In this document: piece after piece, positions 56,062 to 64,000 of the stretch
How positions within the stretch are numbered: position 1 is the stretch's first letter
Layout of the letters: each line of letters opens with the position of its first letter
NCBI RefSeq assembly: GCF_033118175.1
Contig: NC_083710.1
Coordinates: 45,229,501-45,293,500, forward strand
DNA: 64,000 bases
Direction of reading: 5' to 3'
Origin: Dama dama
Taxonomy: Eukaryota > Chordata > Mammalia > Artiodactyla > Cervidae
Translations under genes and position numbers: made by a program
Notes under the pieces: model-generated
The model's input: only the letters and a program-made list of their open reading frames with translations
What the model was told of the DNA's origin: nothing
The model's database searches: none

Positions 56062-57999
56062 AAAAGCTGTCAAATTACATGTTCTGACCTATTAGCAATT
56101 TATATGTCTATTTTCAGTTTCTCCTTAAAATTCATGGAAATTAAAATGATTGATATATGATTATCTGGATTTCATTTTAGGACATAAAATTCCTCTTTTT
56201 TAATTTAAAGGGTATTTAAATGAAAAAACAAGAAAATCATAGTGTTTACATAAGTATGGATTGATCTATTTGTTAATATGATTATATGATAATAAATTGT
56301 GCAGTTTCATTTATAATAACTTCTATTTCTTCAGATGGAAGCTTATTATAGAAAAGCAAGTTTTCTAACTATTATTTCAATAGCTATGATTTAAACACTC
56401 TTTTAATGTGCATCTGCTTCACAATATAAAATATGTACAAAGGAAAAAAAAAAAAGAAAGTAACACAACAGCATTATAGAAGTCTCTTCTACTTCCTCAT
56501 TTATTGTCTACCAAAGGTGTTGCACTTAGAGTGAATCCACATGCTAACAGTGGTACTCAGTATTTCCCAGGCTGCATGGAGGCTTTATTTGTATATCTTG
56601 ACATTATATGCCTTATCTCTTAATGAATTTGTTTTCCATATCTTTTACTGATATCCTTTGCATCTTCGATAGGAGCTTAACTTCTTGCCAAGTGTAGGAA
56701 ACTTGTAATATTCAAAAATAAACTTTTGGTCATGTTGTAAAGAAATATTAAGTTATTTATTAATAATATTAAATATTAAATAATAAATGTTAATTATAAG
56801 AATAAGGATGTCCAAAAAAATTAACATTAATATACCAAACCTCCACATCTGCTCCTTGGTGTACATACAGAGACGTTAATAGTAGTTGTAGAATCTAGAA
56901 TATATCTTTAAATGAATTTGAGATGGCACATTAATCACTCTTAGATTATTGTAAAGTTACTATTAACCAGCTAGGTTAGCTAGGGACACAGAAATGATCT
57001 CAATTTCTTGGAGGAGGTAAGTAATAACAATAAATATAGAATAATATACATAATAAATATTAGTATTATATTACATATATATATGAAAATATATACAATA
57101 CACACATATATGTAAAATGTGTCTCCTACTATTCCAAGTCAAACTGTTATCTAATTTTGCTTTTATTAGAAACAAATTTTCTAAACTTCTGTTTGAGATA
57201 TGAAACATATACAGATTTATTCACATATTAAAAATAACTATTCAACAGTAGAATACCTTCTGGAAAAATCACATAATCATGTCCATTTTTCCAAAATAAT
57301 TCTCTAGGAAATAACAGTGTATATCACTTATTTTTTGAGTGCTAACTAAATATATTAGTTTCAAAACAATATATTTAAAATAATTTAGGGAGGAAGGATC
57401 AGGTTTAAAATAGTATTTATAGAGAAATAAAATTTTAAAAATGTTGAACAATAGTTCAATATTTTTGGAAATGCCCTGCACATTTTATAGTTCATCCCAT
57501 TCCAATAACTTTTGGAAATATTAATTTTCCTATAAACATAACAAGTGTTATCACTGGCAGCAGTTTTATTGTAGGAAATGATGGTGTAACAGGTAGTGTG
57601 GATTTAGTAACTTAATAAAGGTATAGGCTTTGATTAATTTTGGTGGTGTGGGATTTTAACTGTCTTCAAAATGCTGACAAAAGCAAACAGCATGTCTCTG
57701 ACCTTCTTTACTCAGGCAGCACAATTAATTGGATTTCTGCATGATAGACAGTTACATTTGCTTTATTTATCTAAATATTAATTTGTCCCTTATAGTTTGT
57801 TTGACTTTGAAATGTTTTTGACACTTGTATACTGAAAATGTAGTGTCATACTGGTACTTCATTATAGTTTCAGGGACATAATTAGAACCGCAATGGTAAG
57901 ATGGAGGCGCTGAATACCTTATAGGATGAGCTCATTTGCATCAACATATTCAAGACAGTTTTCCTGTTTGCTTTTCACATTATCACACAATTATAGTAT
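56062..57999. other. Unassigned AT-rich sequence, no gene
   Basis: Strongly AT-rich, with TA/CA runs (57075-57117), a poly-A (56442-56454) and no frame above 70 codons. No repeat recognised by eye. Confidence 0.5.
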
Positions 58000-58160
58000 G
58001 TGTGTGTGAGTATGTGTGTGTGTGTGTGTGAAAGCAAGACAGACAGGCAGACAGAGACAGAAAAAGACAGAAAGAGAAACAGAGAAAGAAATCAAGAGAG
58101 ACAGAGAGAACAGGAGAGAGAAAGCGAGACAGATGGAGAGATATGAAGGCAGATGGAGAC
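58000..58160. repeat. (TG)n followed by a purine-rich (GACA/GAGA)n tract
   Basis: A TG microsatellite (58000-58031) passes into about 125 bases that are almost pure purine with periodic C, in irregular AGACAG and AGAGA units. Confidence 0.88.
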
Positions 58161-58473
58161 AGATTATAATAGAAACAGGATAGAAAGAATTTAATTTTAA
58201 TTTGGATTTAAATAAAACAATAAATTTAAATTAAATTAATTAAACCATTAATTGATTTTAATTAATTAAATGCATTTATTTAATAATTACTATTTAATTA
58301 ATAAATTAATAAAAATAAAATTTGAATAATTTTTAAACAATTTAAATACTTAAATATAAATACATATTTATAAAAAAATAAATAGTTTAAATAATTAAAT
58401 AAAAATGTAAAATTTTCCTAGTTCTACCACTTTCTTTATACAGATGTGATAATATGATATCTGGTAGAAATTA

Positions 58474-58475
<2 letters not shown>
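58161..58475. repeat. AT-rich low-complexity tract (TTAA/TAAAT-like)
   Basis: 58190-58400 is about 90 percent A+T and built of irregular 'ttaatt', 'aattaa' and 'aaat' units, with many short self-complementary stretches. Confidence 0.8.
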
Positions 58476-58543
<68 letters not shown>

Positions 58544-58545
58544 AC
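58476..58545. repeat. (TC)n(TA)n microsatellite
   Basis: About 16 TC units are followed by about 16 TA units and a TATG end. Confidence 0.93.
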
Positions 58546-59394
58546 TTCAAGTATACATATATTTGAAGTAATAATTCATATATCAATGATAGGAGGTTCT
58601 TGTTCTGAGAGCAATAAATGAAAAGAAATGTATCTTTCACATTAGAGAGAAAAAATTATAAAATTCAGTGTCAAATACGTCAACTAAACTGGTCAAACAC
58701 AACAGTTTCTCAGTAACTCACTGTAGGACCTAACCAATAAATTTTATGCTTAAAATAACTATTGAGCTCCGGAAAATATTCTGAAGAAAAACATAGGTGA
58801 AGAGAAAGTCTTAAAAGTTTTTATGCTAGAGTAGAAATTGCAAGCTTTCACACCTTCGACATTCTCTGAATTTAATTTTGTTCAAATGCTAGGTTGCCAG
58901 GATCCCCAAATATTTATCAATTTTGTTTTTATGAGAGAGTGAAAAACTGTATCACATATATTTATAGACTACATTTATATTCTCTATTTATTCTTCCAAA
59001 GTTTGCTTATGTTGTTTAACAAAAAAATCATTTTAAATTGACCTAGTAGAGAGAGGAAATGTGAACTTAGTTTCTATAGTGAATGGGATTTCATATCATA
59101 GCTCAACATCATGAAATAAAGTTTCAAGCTTACATATATTTATATATATATACATATATATGTATATATACACACACACACATATATATATGGAAAATAT
59201 TACTCAAATCAGTTCTTAAATTTAATTCTTTTAAAATGCTTGGGACTTAATTTTTTAAGAACCCTCTGTTGCTTTTAGTATAAAGAAAAGTGCATTTGTA
59301 GCTCTATAGGCCATCATATGTGTCAGCAATTTACATTTAAAATAATAGTAATGTGGCCTTCAAGTATCTTCAAAAATATAATTATGTCCTGCAG
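58546..59394. other. Unassigned AT-rich sequence with TA/CA tract at 59132-59191
   Basis: A compound TA-CA-TA microsatellite lies at 59132-59191. The remainder is unrecognised and without frames. Confidence 0.5.
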
Positions 59395-59575
59395 GGTGAG
59401 TTAAGCACTTTACATGCTTCTGTCCTTTAACCTTCTCAACTCCTGCATTTGAGGAAGCAGGACTGCTGAAGATTTAAGTAATTTAATGGAAGTCTCATAG
59501 CTAGCAAATGGTTTATATGAAACCAAAAGCTGGATTCTCTGCACTTGAAGCTCATGTTCTCAACCATTCTGTTAA
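59395..59575 (-). mobile_element. MIR SINE, antisense
   Basis: 'agcactttacatgcttctgt', 'gaagtctcatagctagcaaa', 'gctggattctctgcacttga' and 'ctcatgttctcaaccattct' follow the antisense MIR consensus. A gap in the middle removes part of the core. Confidence 0.65.
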
Positions 59576-59852
59576 TTAAAAATTATTCAACTCTAAATAT
59601 CCATGAAAAAAAATAATGATTATGGAGAAATAACAAATCTTTTAAAAAATATTCTAATTTATATTATGTTTTGAATAGATGGCTTTGAACTAAAAAAAGT
59701 GCATCCTTTTTTACAACAGATACAATTCTGAAAGTTATGGAAATACAACACTTTAAATGGGCATAATGGTAAATATACTTCAAAACCTAGCAGGAATTCT
59801 TTTGTCCTATTAACTATCAGATTGCATATATTTTATTTTCAAATATTATATG
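59576..59852. other. Unassigned AT-rich spacer
   Basis: No recognised feature. Confidence 0.4.
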
Positions 59853-60048
59853 ATAGTGAAAGTGTTAGTTGCTCAGTCGTGTCAGACTCTTGGCAACCTC
59901 ATGGACTGTCTCCTCTGTCCATGGAATTCTCCAGGCAAGAATATTGGAGTGGATAGTCATTCCCTTCTCCAGGGGACCTTCTGGGATCAAATCTGGGTCT
60001 CTCGCATTGCAGGCAGATTCTTTACCATCTGATCCACCAGGGAGTTTT
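59853..60048 (-). mobile_element. Bov-tA SINE, antisense
   Basis: 'agtgttagttgctcagtcgt', 'ctccaggcaagaatattgga' and 'ctttaccatctgatccacca' identify it, with a small deletion in the Bov-A body. Confidence 0.9.
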
Positions 60049-60274
60049 GCTTAAAAATAGGGTAAAAAGCATCTGAAACTTTATTTCAACATTATAAATG
60101 TGGGAAGTATAGGAAAAAAATGAAGTTTGTGGAATAAAAAGTCAAAAATATGGGAGATTAGAGAAAATAAACGCTAATTTGATTGTGGTTAGTTTTATGC
60201 AAAAAGTGGATATTATTCATATCATGGCTAACTGTTATAAAAAGTAATAGACTGTGTAGACTTAGAGCTTGTTA

Positions 60275-60455
60275 TCTTCCTGCAGTGCAGGAGGCCCTGG
60301 TTTGATTCCTGGGTTGGGAAGATCCCCTGGAGAAGGAACTGACAACCTACTCCAGTATTCTTGCCTGGAGAATCATGGACAGAGGATAATGGCAGGCTAC
60401 AGTCCATGGGGTAACAAGAGTTGGACATGACTTAGCAACTAAAGAAAGAGAGAGC
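60275..60455 (+). mobile_element. Bov-tA SINE with 10-base target duplication
   Basis: 'gcagtgcaggaggccctggt', 'cctgggttgggaagatcccc' and 'catgacttagcaactaaaga'. The repeat gagcttgtta at 60265-60274 and 60456-60465 bounds it. The tRNA-like head lacks its first ~30 bases. Confidence 0.9.
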
Positions 60456-60512
60456 GAGCTTGTTAAAGAGTGAGTTGAATAATTGCTTTTTTTTCTTACA
60501 ATAAATTTTGTT

Positions 60513-60549
60513 TTTGTTGTTCAGTTGCTAAGTACTGTATAACCCCTTG
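60513..60549 (-). mobile_element. BovB LINE, 3' tip of an antisense copy split by a later BovB
   Basis: 'tgttgttcagttgctaagta' and 'ataacccctt' are the antisense 3' end of BovB. The rest of this copy continues at 61223 after a sense BovB insertion. Confidence 0.85.
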
Positions 60550-61222
60550 CTAAGATCATGGCATCTGGTCCCATCACTTCATAGGAAATAGATGGGGAAA
60601 CAGTGGAAGCTGTGTCAGACTTTACTTTTTTGGGCTCCAAAATCACTGCAGATAGTGACAGCAGCCATGAAATTAAAAGACACTTACTCATTGGAAGGAA
60701 AGTTATGACCAACCTAGATAGCATATTAAAAAGCAGAGACATTACTTTGACAACAAAGGTCCATCTAGTCAAGGCTATGGTTTTTCCAGTGGTCATGTAT
60801 GGATGTGAGCATTGGACTGTGAAGAAGGCTGAGCACCGAACTATTGATGCTTTTGAACTTCGGTGTTGGAGAAGACTCTTGAGAGTCCATTGGACTGCGA
60901 GGAGATCCAACCAGTCCAACATAAAGGAGATACGTCCTGTGTGTTCATTGGAAGGACTGATGATGAAGCTGAAACTCTAATACTTTGGCCACCTGATGCG
61001 AAGAGTTGACTCATTGGAAAAGACCCTGATGCTGCGAGGGATTGGGGGAAGGAGGAGAAGGGGACGACAGAGGATGAGATGGCTGGATGGCATCACCGAC
61101 TCAACGGACATGAGTTTGAGTAAACCCCGGGAGTTTGTGATGGGCAGGAGGCCTGGAGTGCTCCGATTCATGGGGTCGCAAAGAGTCGGACACGACTGAG
61201 CAACTGAACTGAACTGAACTGA
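60550..61222 (+). mobile_element. BovB LINE, 5'-truncated, inserted in an antisense BovB
   Basis: Sense BovB from 'gctaagatcatggcatctgg' to 'caactgaactgaactgaactg', about 670 bases with low divergence. The C-terminal frame 60603-60980 plus 60996-61199 needs one frameshift. 'aacccct' on the left and 'aaccct' on the right are the probable target duplication. Confidence 0.92.
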
Positions 61223-62762
61223 ACCCTATGGCCTAGAGCACGCCAGGCTTTCTGTCTTCACTATCTCCCAGAGTTTGTTCAAACTCATGCCCATTGAGTC
61301 AGTGATGCCATCCAACCATTTCATACTCTGCTGTGCCCTTCTCCTGCCCTCAATATTTCCAAGCAATCCTTTCCAATAAGTCATCTTTCCACAACAAGTG
61401 GCCTAAGTATTGGAGTTTCAGCTTCAGCATCAACACTTCCAATGAATATTTGGGATTGATTTCCTTTAAAATAAACTGGTTTGATCTCCTTGTTGTCGAA
61501 GAGACTCTCAGGAGTCTTCTCCAGCACCACAGCATCAATTATTTAGTGCTCAGACTTCTTCATGGTCCAAATCTCACATCTTTATATGATTGGAGAAACC
61601 ATAACTTTGGCTATATGGATATTTGTCAGCAAAGTGATCTCTGCTTTTTAATACACTGTCTAGGTTGGTCATAGCTTTTCTTCCAAAGAGAAAGCATCTT
61701 TTGGTTACATGGCTGAAGTTACCATCTGCAGTGATTTTGGAGACCACAAAAATAAATCACTGTTTCCATTGTGTCCCCATATATTTGCTATGAAGTGATG
61801 TGACTGGATCCCATGAGCTTCATTTTTTGAATGTTGAGTTTTAAGACAGCTTTTACACTCTCCTCTTTCATGCTTATCAAGAGGCTCTTTTGTTCTTCCC
61901 TTTCTGCCATTAGAGTGGTGTCATCTGCATATCTGAGGTTATTGATATTTCCCCAGGCAATCTTGATTCCAGTTAATGAATCATCAGCCCAGCCTTTCAC
62001 ATGATATACTTTGCATATTAACTAAATAAACATAAAAATTAAATAAAGACAATATACAGCCTCAATGTACTCCTTTTCTGATTTGGAACAAGTCTGTTGT
62101 TCCATGTTCAGTTCTAAATCATGACTCTTGACCTGTATACAGATTTCCCAGGAGGCAGGCAAGGTGGTCTAGTATTGCCATCACTTCAAGAATTTTCCAC
62201 AGATTGCTGTGGTCCACACAGTAAAAGGCTTTCATGTAGTCAATGAAGAAGAATTTTTTCTGGAATTCCTTTGCTTTTCTATGATCCACTGGGTGTTGGC
62301 AACTTGATCTGTGGTTCCTCTCTGTTTTCTAAATCCAGCTTGTGCATCTGGAAGTTCTTTACTCATGTACTGCAGAAGGCTAGCTTGAAGTATTTTGAGC
62401 ATTACCTTGCTAGAATGTGAAATGAGTGCAGTTGTGCAATAGTTTGAATATTCTTTTGCATTGCCCTTCTTTGGGAATGGAATGAAAACTGACCTTTTCC
62501 AGTCCTGTGGCCAATGCTGAGTTTTTCAAATTTGCTGGCATCTTGAGTGGAGCACTTTAACAGCATGAATGGATTTGAAATATCCTAGTTGCAATTCCAT
62601 CGCCTCCACTAGCTTTGTTCATAACAATGCTTCCTAAGTTCCATCGCCTCCACTAGCTTTGTTCATAACAATGCTTCCTAAGTTCCACTTGCCTTTACAC
62701 TCCTGGATGGCTGGATCCAGGTGAGTGACCACACTGTCATAGTTTTATAGGACACCCTGATA
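61223..62762 (-). mobile_element. BovB LINE, main part of the split antisense copy
   Basis: It continues from 'accctatggcctagagcacg' through the RT region to 'ggatccaggtgagtgaccac'. The minus-strand frame 61788-62000 keeps YADDT ('NNLRYADDTTLMAE'). Other parts are broken by indels. It includes a perfect 44-base tandem duplication at 62595-62682. Confidence 0.9.
62595..62682. repeat. Perfect 44-base tandem duplication inside BovB
   Basis: The unit beginning 'ttccatcgcctccactagct' and ending 'aatgcttcctaag' occurs twice without any difference. A third partial unit 'ttcca' follows at 62683-62687, which equals the unit's first five bases and is the probable slippage homology. Confidence 0.97.
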
Positions 62763-62769
62763 ACAATAA

Positions 62770-62892
62770 AATTGCTTTCTAATCTGTAAATCTATTTCTG
62801 TTTTGTAGATAGATTCATTTGTACCTTTCTTTCTTTATTTTCCTTTCTTTTTTTTTTAGATTCCACATATAAGCAGTATCATATTTTTTAAT
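62770..62892 (-). mobile_element. L1 LINE 3' UTR fragment, antisense
   Basis: 'tctatttctgttttgtagat', 'agattcatttgtacc' and 'agattccacatataagcagt' are the antisense L1 3' UTR. Confidence 0.7.
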
Positions 62893-62899
62893 CTGAATT

Positions 62900-63447
62900 A
62901 GCAACATAAATGCCCATCAACAATGTAATGTAAAAAAAAATTGATGTGGTACATATATTCAATGGAATATTACCCCGCCATTAAAAGGAATGAAATTGAG
63001 TTATGTTTAGTGATATGGATGGACCTAAAGTCTGTCATATAGAGTGAATATGGTCAGAAAGAGAAAAACAATATGGTATATTAATGCATATATGTGGAAT
63101 ACAATAAAAGGTACAGATGAATCTATTTGGAGGGCAGGAATAGAGATGCAGACATAGATAATGGATGTATGGACACAGGGTGGAAGGGGGGGTAGGATGA
63201 ATTGGGAGATTGACTTTGACATATGTGCACTTCCGTGTGTAAAACTGATAGCTAATGGGAACCTTCTGTATAGTAGAGGGAGTTCAGCTAAGTGCTCTGT
63301 GGCATCCTAGATGGGAGGAATCAGGGAGAGTGGTGAGAGAAATGTACAAGAGGGTGAGAATACATGTATACACATAGATGATTCACTTCATTGTATATCA
63401 GAAATCAACAGAACATTATAAAGCAACTGCACCCCAATTTTTAAAAA
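62900..63447 (+). mobile_element. L1 LINE, ORF2 end and 3' UTR, sense
   Basis: 'tacatatattcaatggaata', 'atatggatggacctaaagtc', 'gaattgggagattgactttg' and 'gtatagtagagggagttcag', ending 'ccccaatttttaaaaa'. Diverged and without an open frame. Confidence 0.78.
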
Positions 63448-63575
63448 CGTGGTATAGATATAGAATGGACTATTACTCCATCATGAAAAAGAATAAAACA
63501 ATGCCAGTTGCAATAGCAGCAACACAGATGGACCTAGAGATTGTCATACTGAGTGAAGTCAGACAGAGAGTTTTA
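63448..63575 (+). mobile_element. L1 LINE, ORF2 C-terminal fragment, sense
   Basis: 'gtggtatagatatagaatgg', 'cacagatggacctagagatt' and 'catactgagtgaagtcagac' repeat the same L1 region that is already present at 62940-63060, so two L1 copies are joined here. Confidence 0.75.
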
Positions 63576-63718
63576 AGTAACTTTGTCCCTGCCAAACTGC
63601 ACCGTTTGAGATTCTATAAGGCAGGAGCAATGAGAGCAAGATATTTATTATTAGTCTCAAGTGGTTAGATGCACAGTAAACAGTGTTTTATGGGGAGACT
63701 ATATGTTAAAATGCAAAT
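63576..63718. other. Short unassigned spacer
   Basis: No recognised feature. Confidence 0.4.
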
Positions 63719-64000
63719 TCAGCTCAGTTCCATCACTCAGTCATATCCAACTCTTTGCGACCCCATGAACCACAGCACACCAGGCCTCCCTGTCCATTAC
63801 CAACTGTCGGAGTCTACTCAAACCCATGACCACTGAGTCAGTGATGCCATCCAACCATCTCATCCTCTATCATCCCCTTCTCCTCCTGCCCTCAATCTTT
63901 CCCAGCATCAGGGTCTTTTCAAATAAGTCAGCTCTTCACATCAGGTGGCCAAAGTACTGGAGTTTCAGCTTCAACATCAGTCCTTCCAATGAACACCAGG
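63719..64000 (-). mobile_element. BovB LINE, antisense, cut by window end
   Basis: Antisense BovB 3' end from 'cagctcagttccatcactca' to 'ttccaatgaacaccagg'. It continues beyond the window. Low to moderate divergence. Confidence 0.9.

Noticed and set aside
62770..63447. L1 twin-priming inversion
   Set aside because: In twin priming the inverted part must lie upstream of the sense part in element coordinates. Here the antisense piece is 3' UTR, downstream of the start of the sense piece, so separate insertions are needed.

Overview
This window is nuclear DNA of a ruminant (a pecoran such as cattle, sheep, goat or deer). The diagnosis rests on repeats I recognise by eye. There are many copies of the RTE-clade LINE BovB, its SINE relatives Bov-A2 and Bov-tA (tRNA-like head fused to a Bov-A body), and CHR-type tRNA SINEs of the whale-hippo-ruminant group. 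There is also a ruminant-type L1, together with older mammalian repeats (MIR, MaLR LTRs, L1M). Family names come from recalled consensus sequences, not a database search. The window holds no intact cellular protein-coding gene, rRNA, functional tRNA or CRISPR array. Every sizeable open frame that I can identify is a piece of BovB or L1 ORF2, or low-complexity sequence. One 91-residue frame inside an unidentified insert (43423-43701) remains unexplained.

Layout. 1-8 kb: AT-rich single-copy-like sequence with short BovB tails, one MaLR LTR and one MIR. 8-11.8 kb: an old L1 split by a BovB, a MaLR LTR and another BovB. 11.8-15.7 kb: mostly unassigned AT-rich sequence with small SINEs. 15.7-17.5 kb: a 1.8 kb BovB. 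20.9-28.9 kb: one antisense L1 broken up by two BovB insertion blocks, two Bov-A2 copies and a Bov-tA. 28.9-38 kb: BovB, L1, MIR and SINE fragments around unassigned sequence. 38-46.3 kb: two L1s with their 5' regions facing away from each other. The right-hand L1 is internally deleted and carries a BovB with a 5' inversion, a retro-inserted block of unknown origin and a further BovB. 47-51 kb: SINE-rich. 51-54.1 kb: a nearly full-length but dead BovB. 55.2-56.05 kb: a 5'-truncated L1 with a perfect 16-base target duplication. 56-59.8 kb: AT-rich, with long microsatellites. 60.5-62.8 kb: BovB inserted into BovB in opposite orientation, making a long inverted repeat. 62.8-64 kb: L1 fragments and a BovB cut by the window end.

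By summing my intervals, BovB occupies roughly 19 kb, about 30 percent of the window. The region behaves as an intergenic or intronic landing area for BovB and L1 machinery, and its main interest is the record of retrotransposition mechanisms. The most informative events are: (1) a BovB 5' inversion of twin-priming type at 41087-42258, with a perfect 13-base target duplication and visible priming microhomology; (2) an insertion of an A-rich tail alone, flanked by a 12-base duplication, at 53323-53380; (3) the inverted BovB pair at 60513-62762; (4) an L1 that lost everything between early ORF1 and late ORF2. I found no convincing new gene system. The one segment whose identity I could not explain and would search first is 43395-44578.
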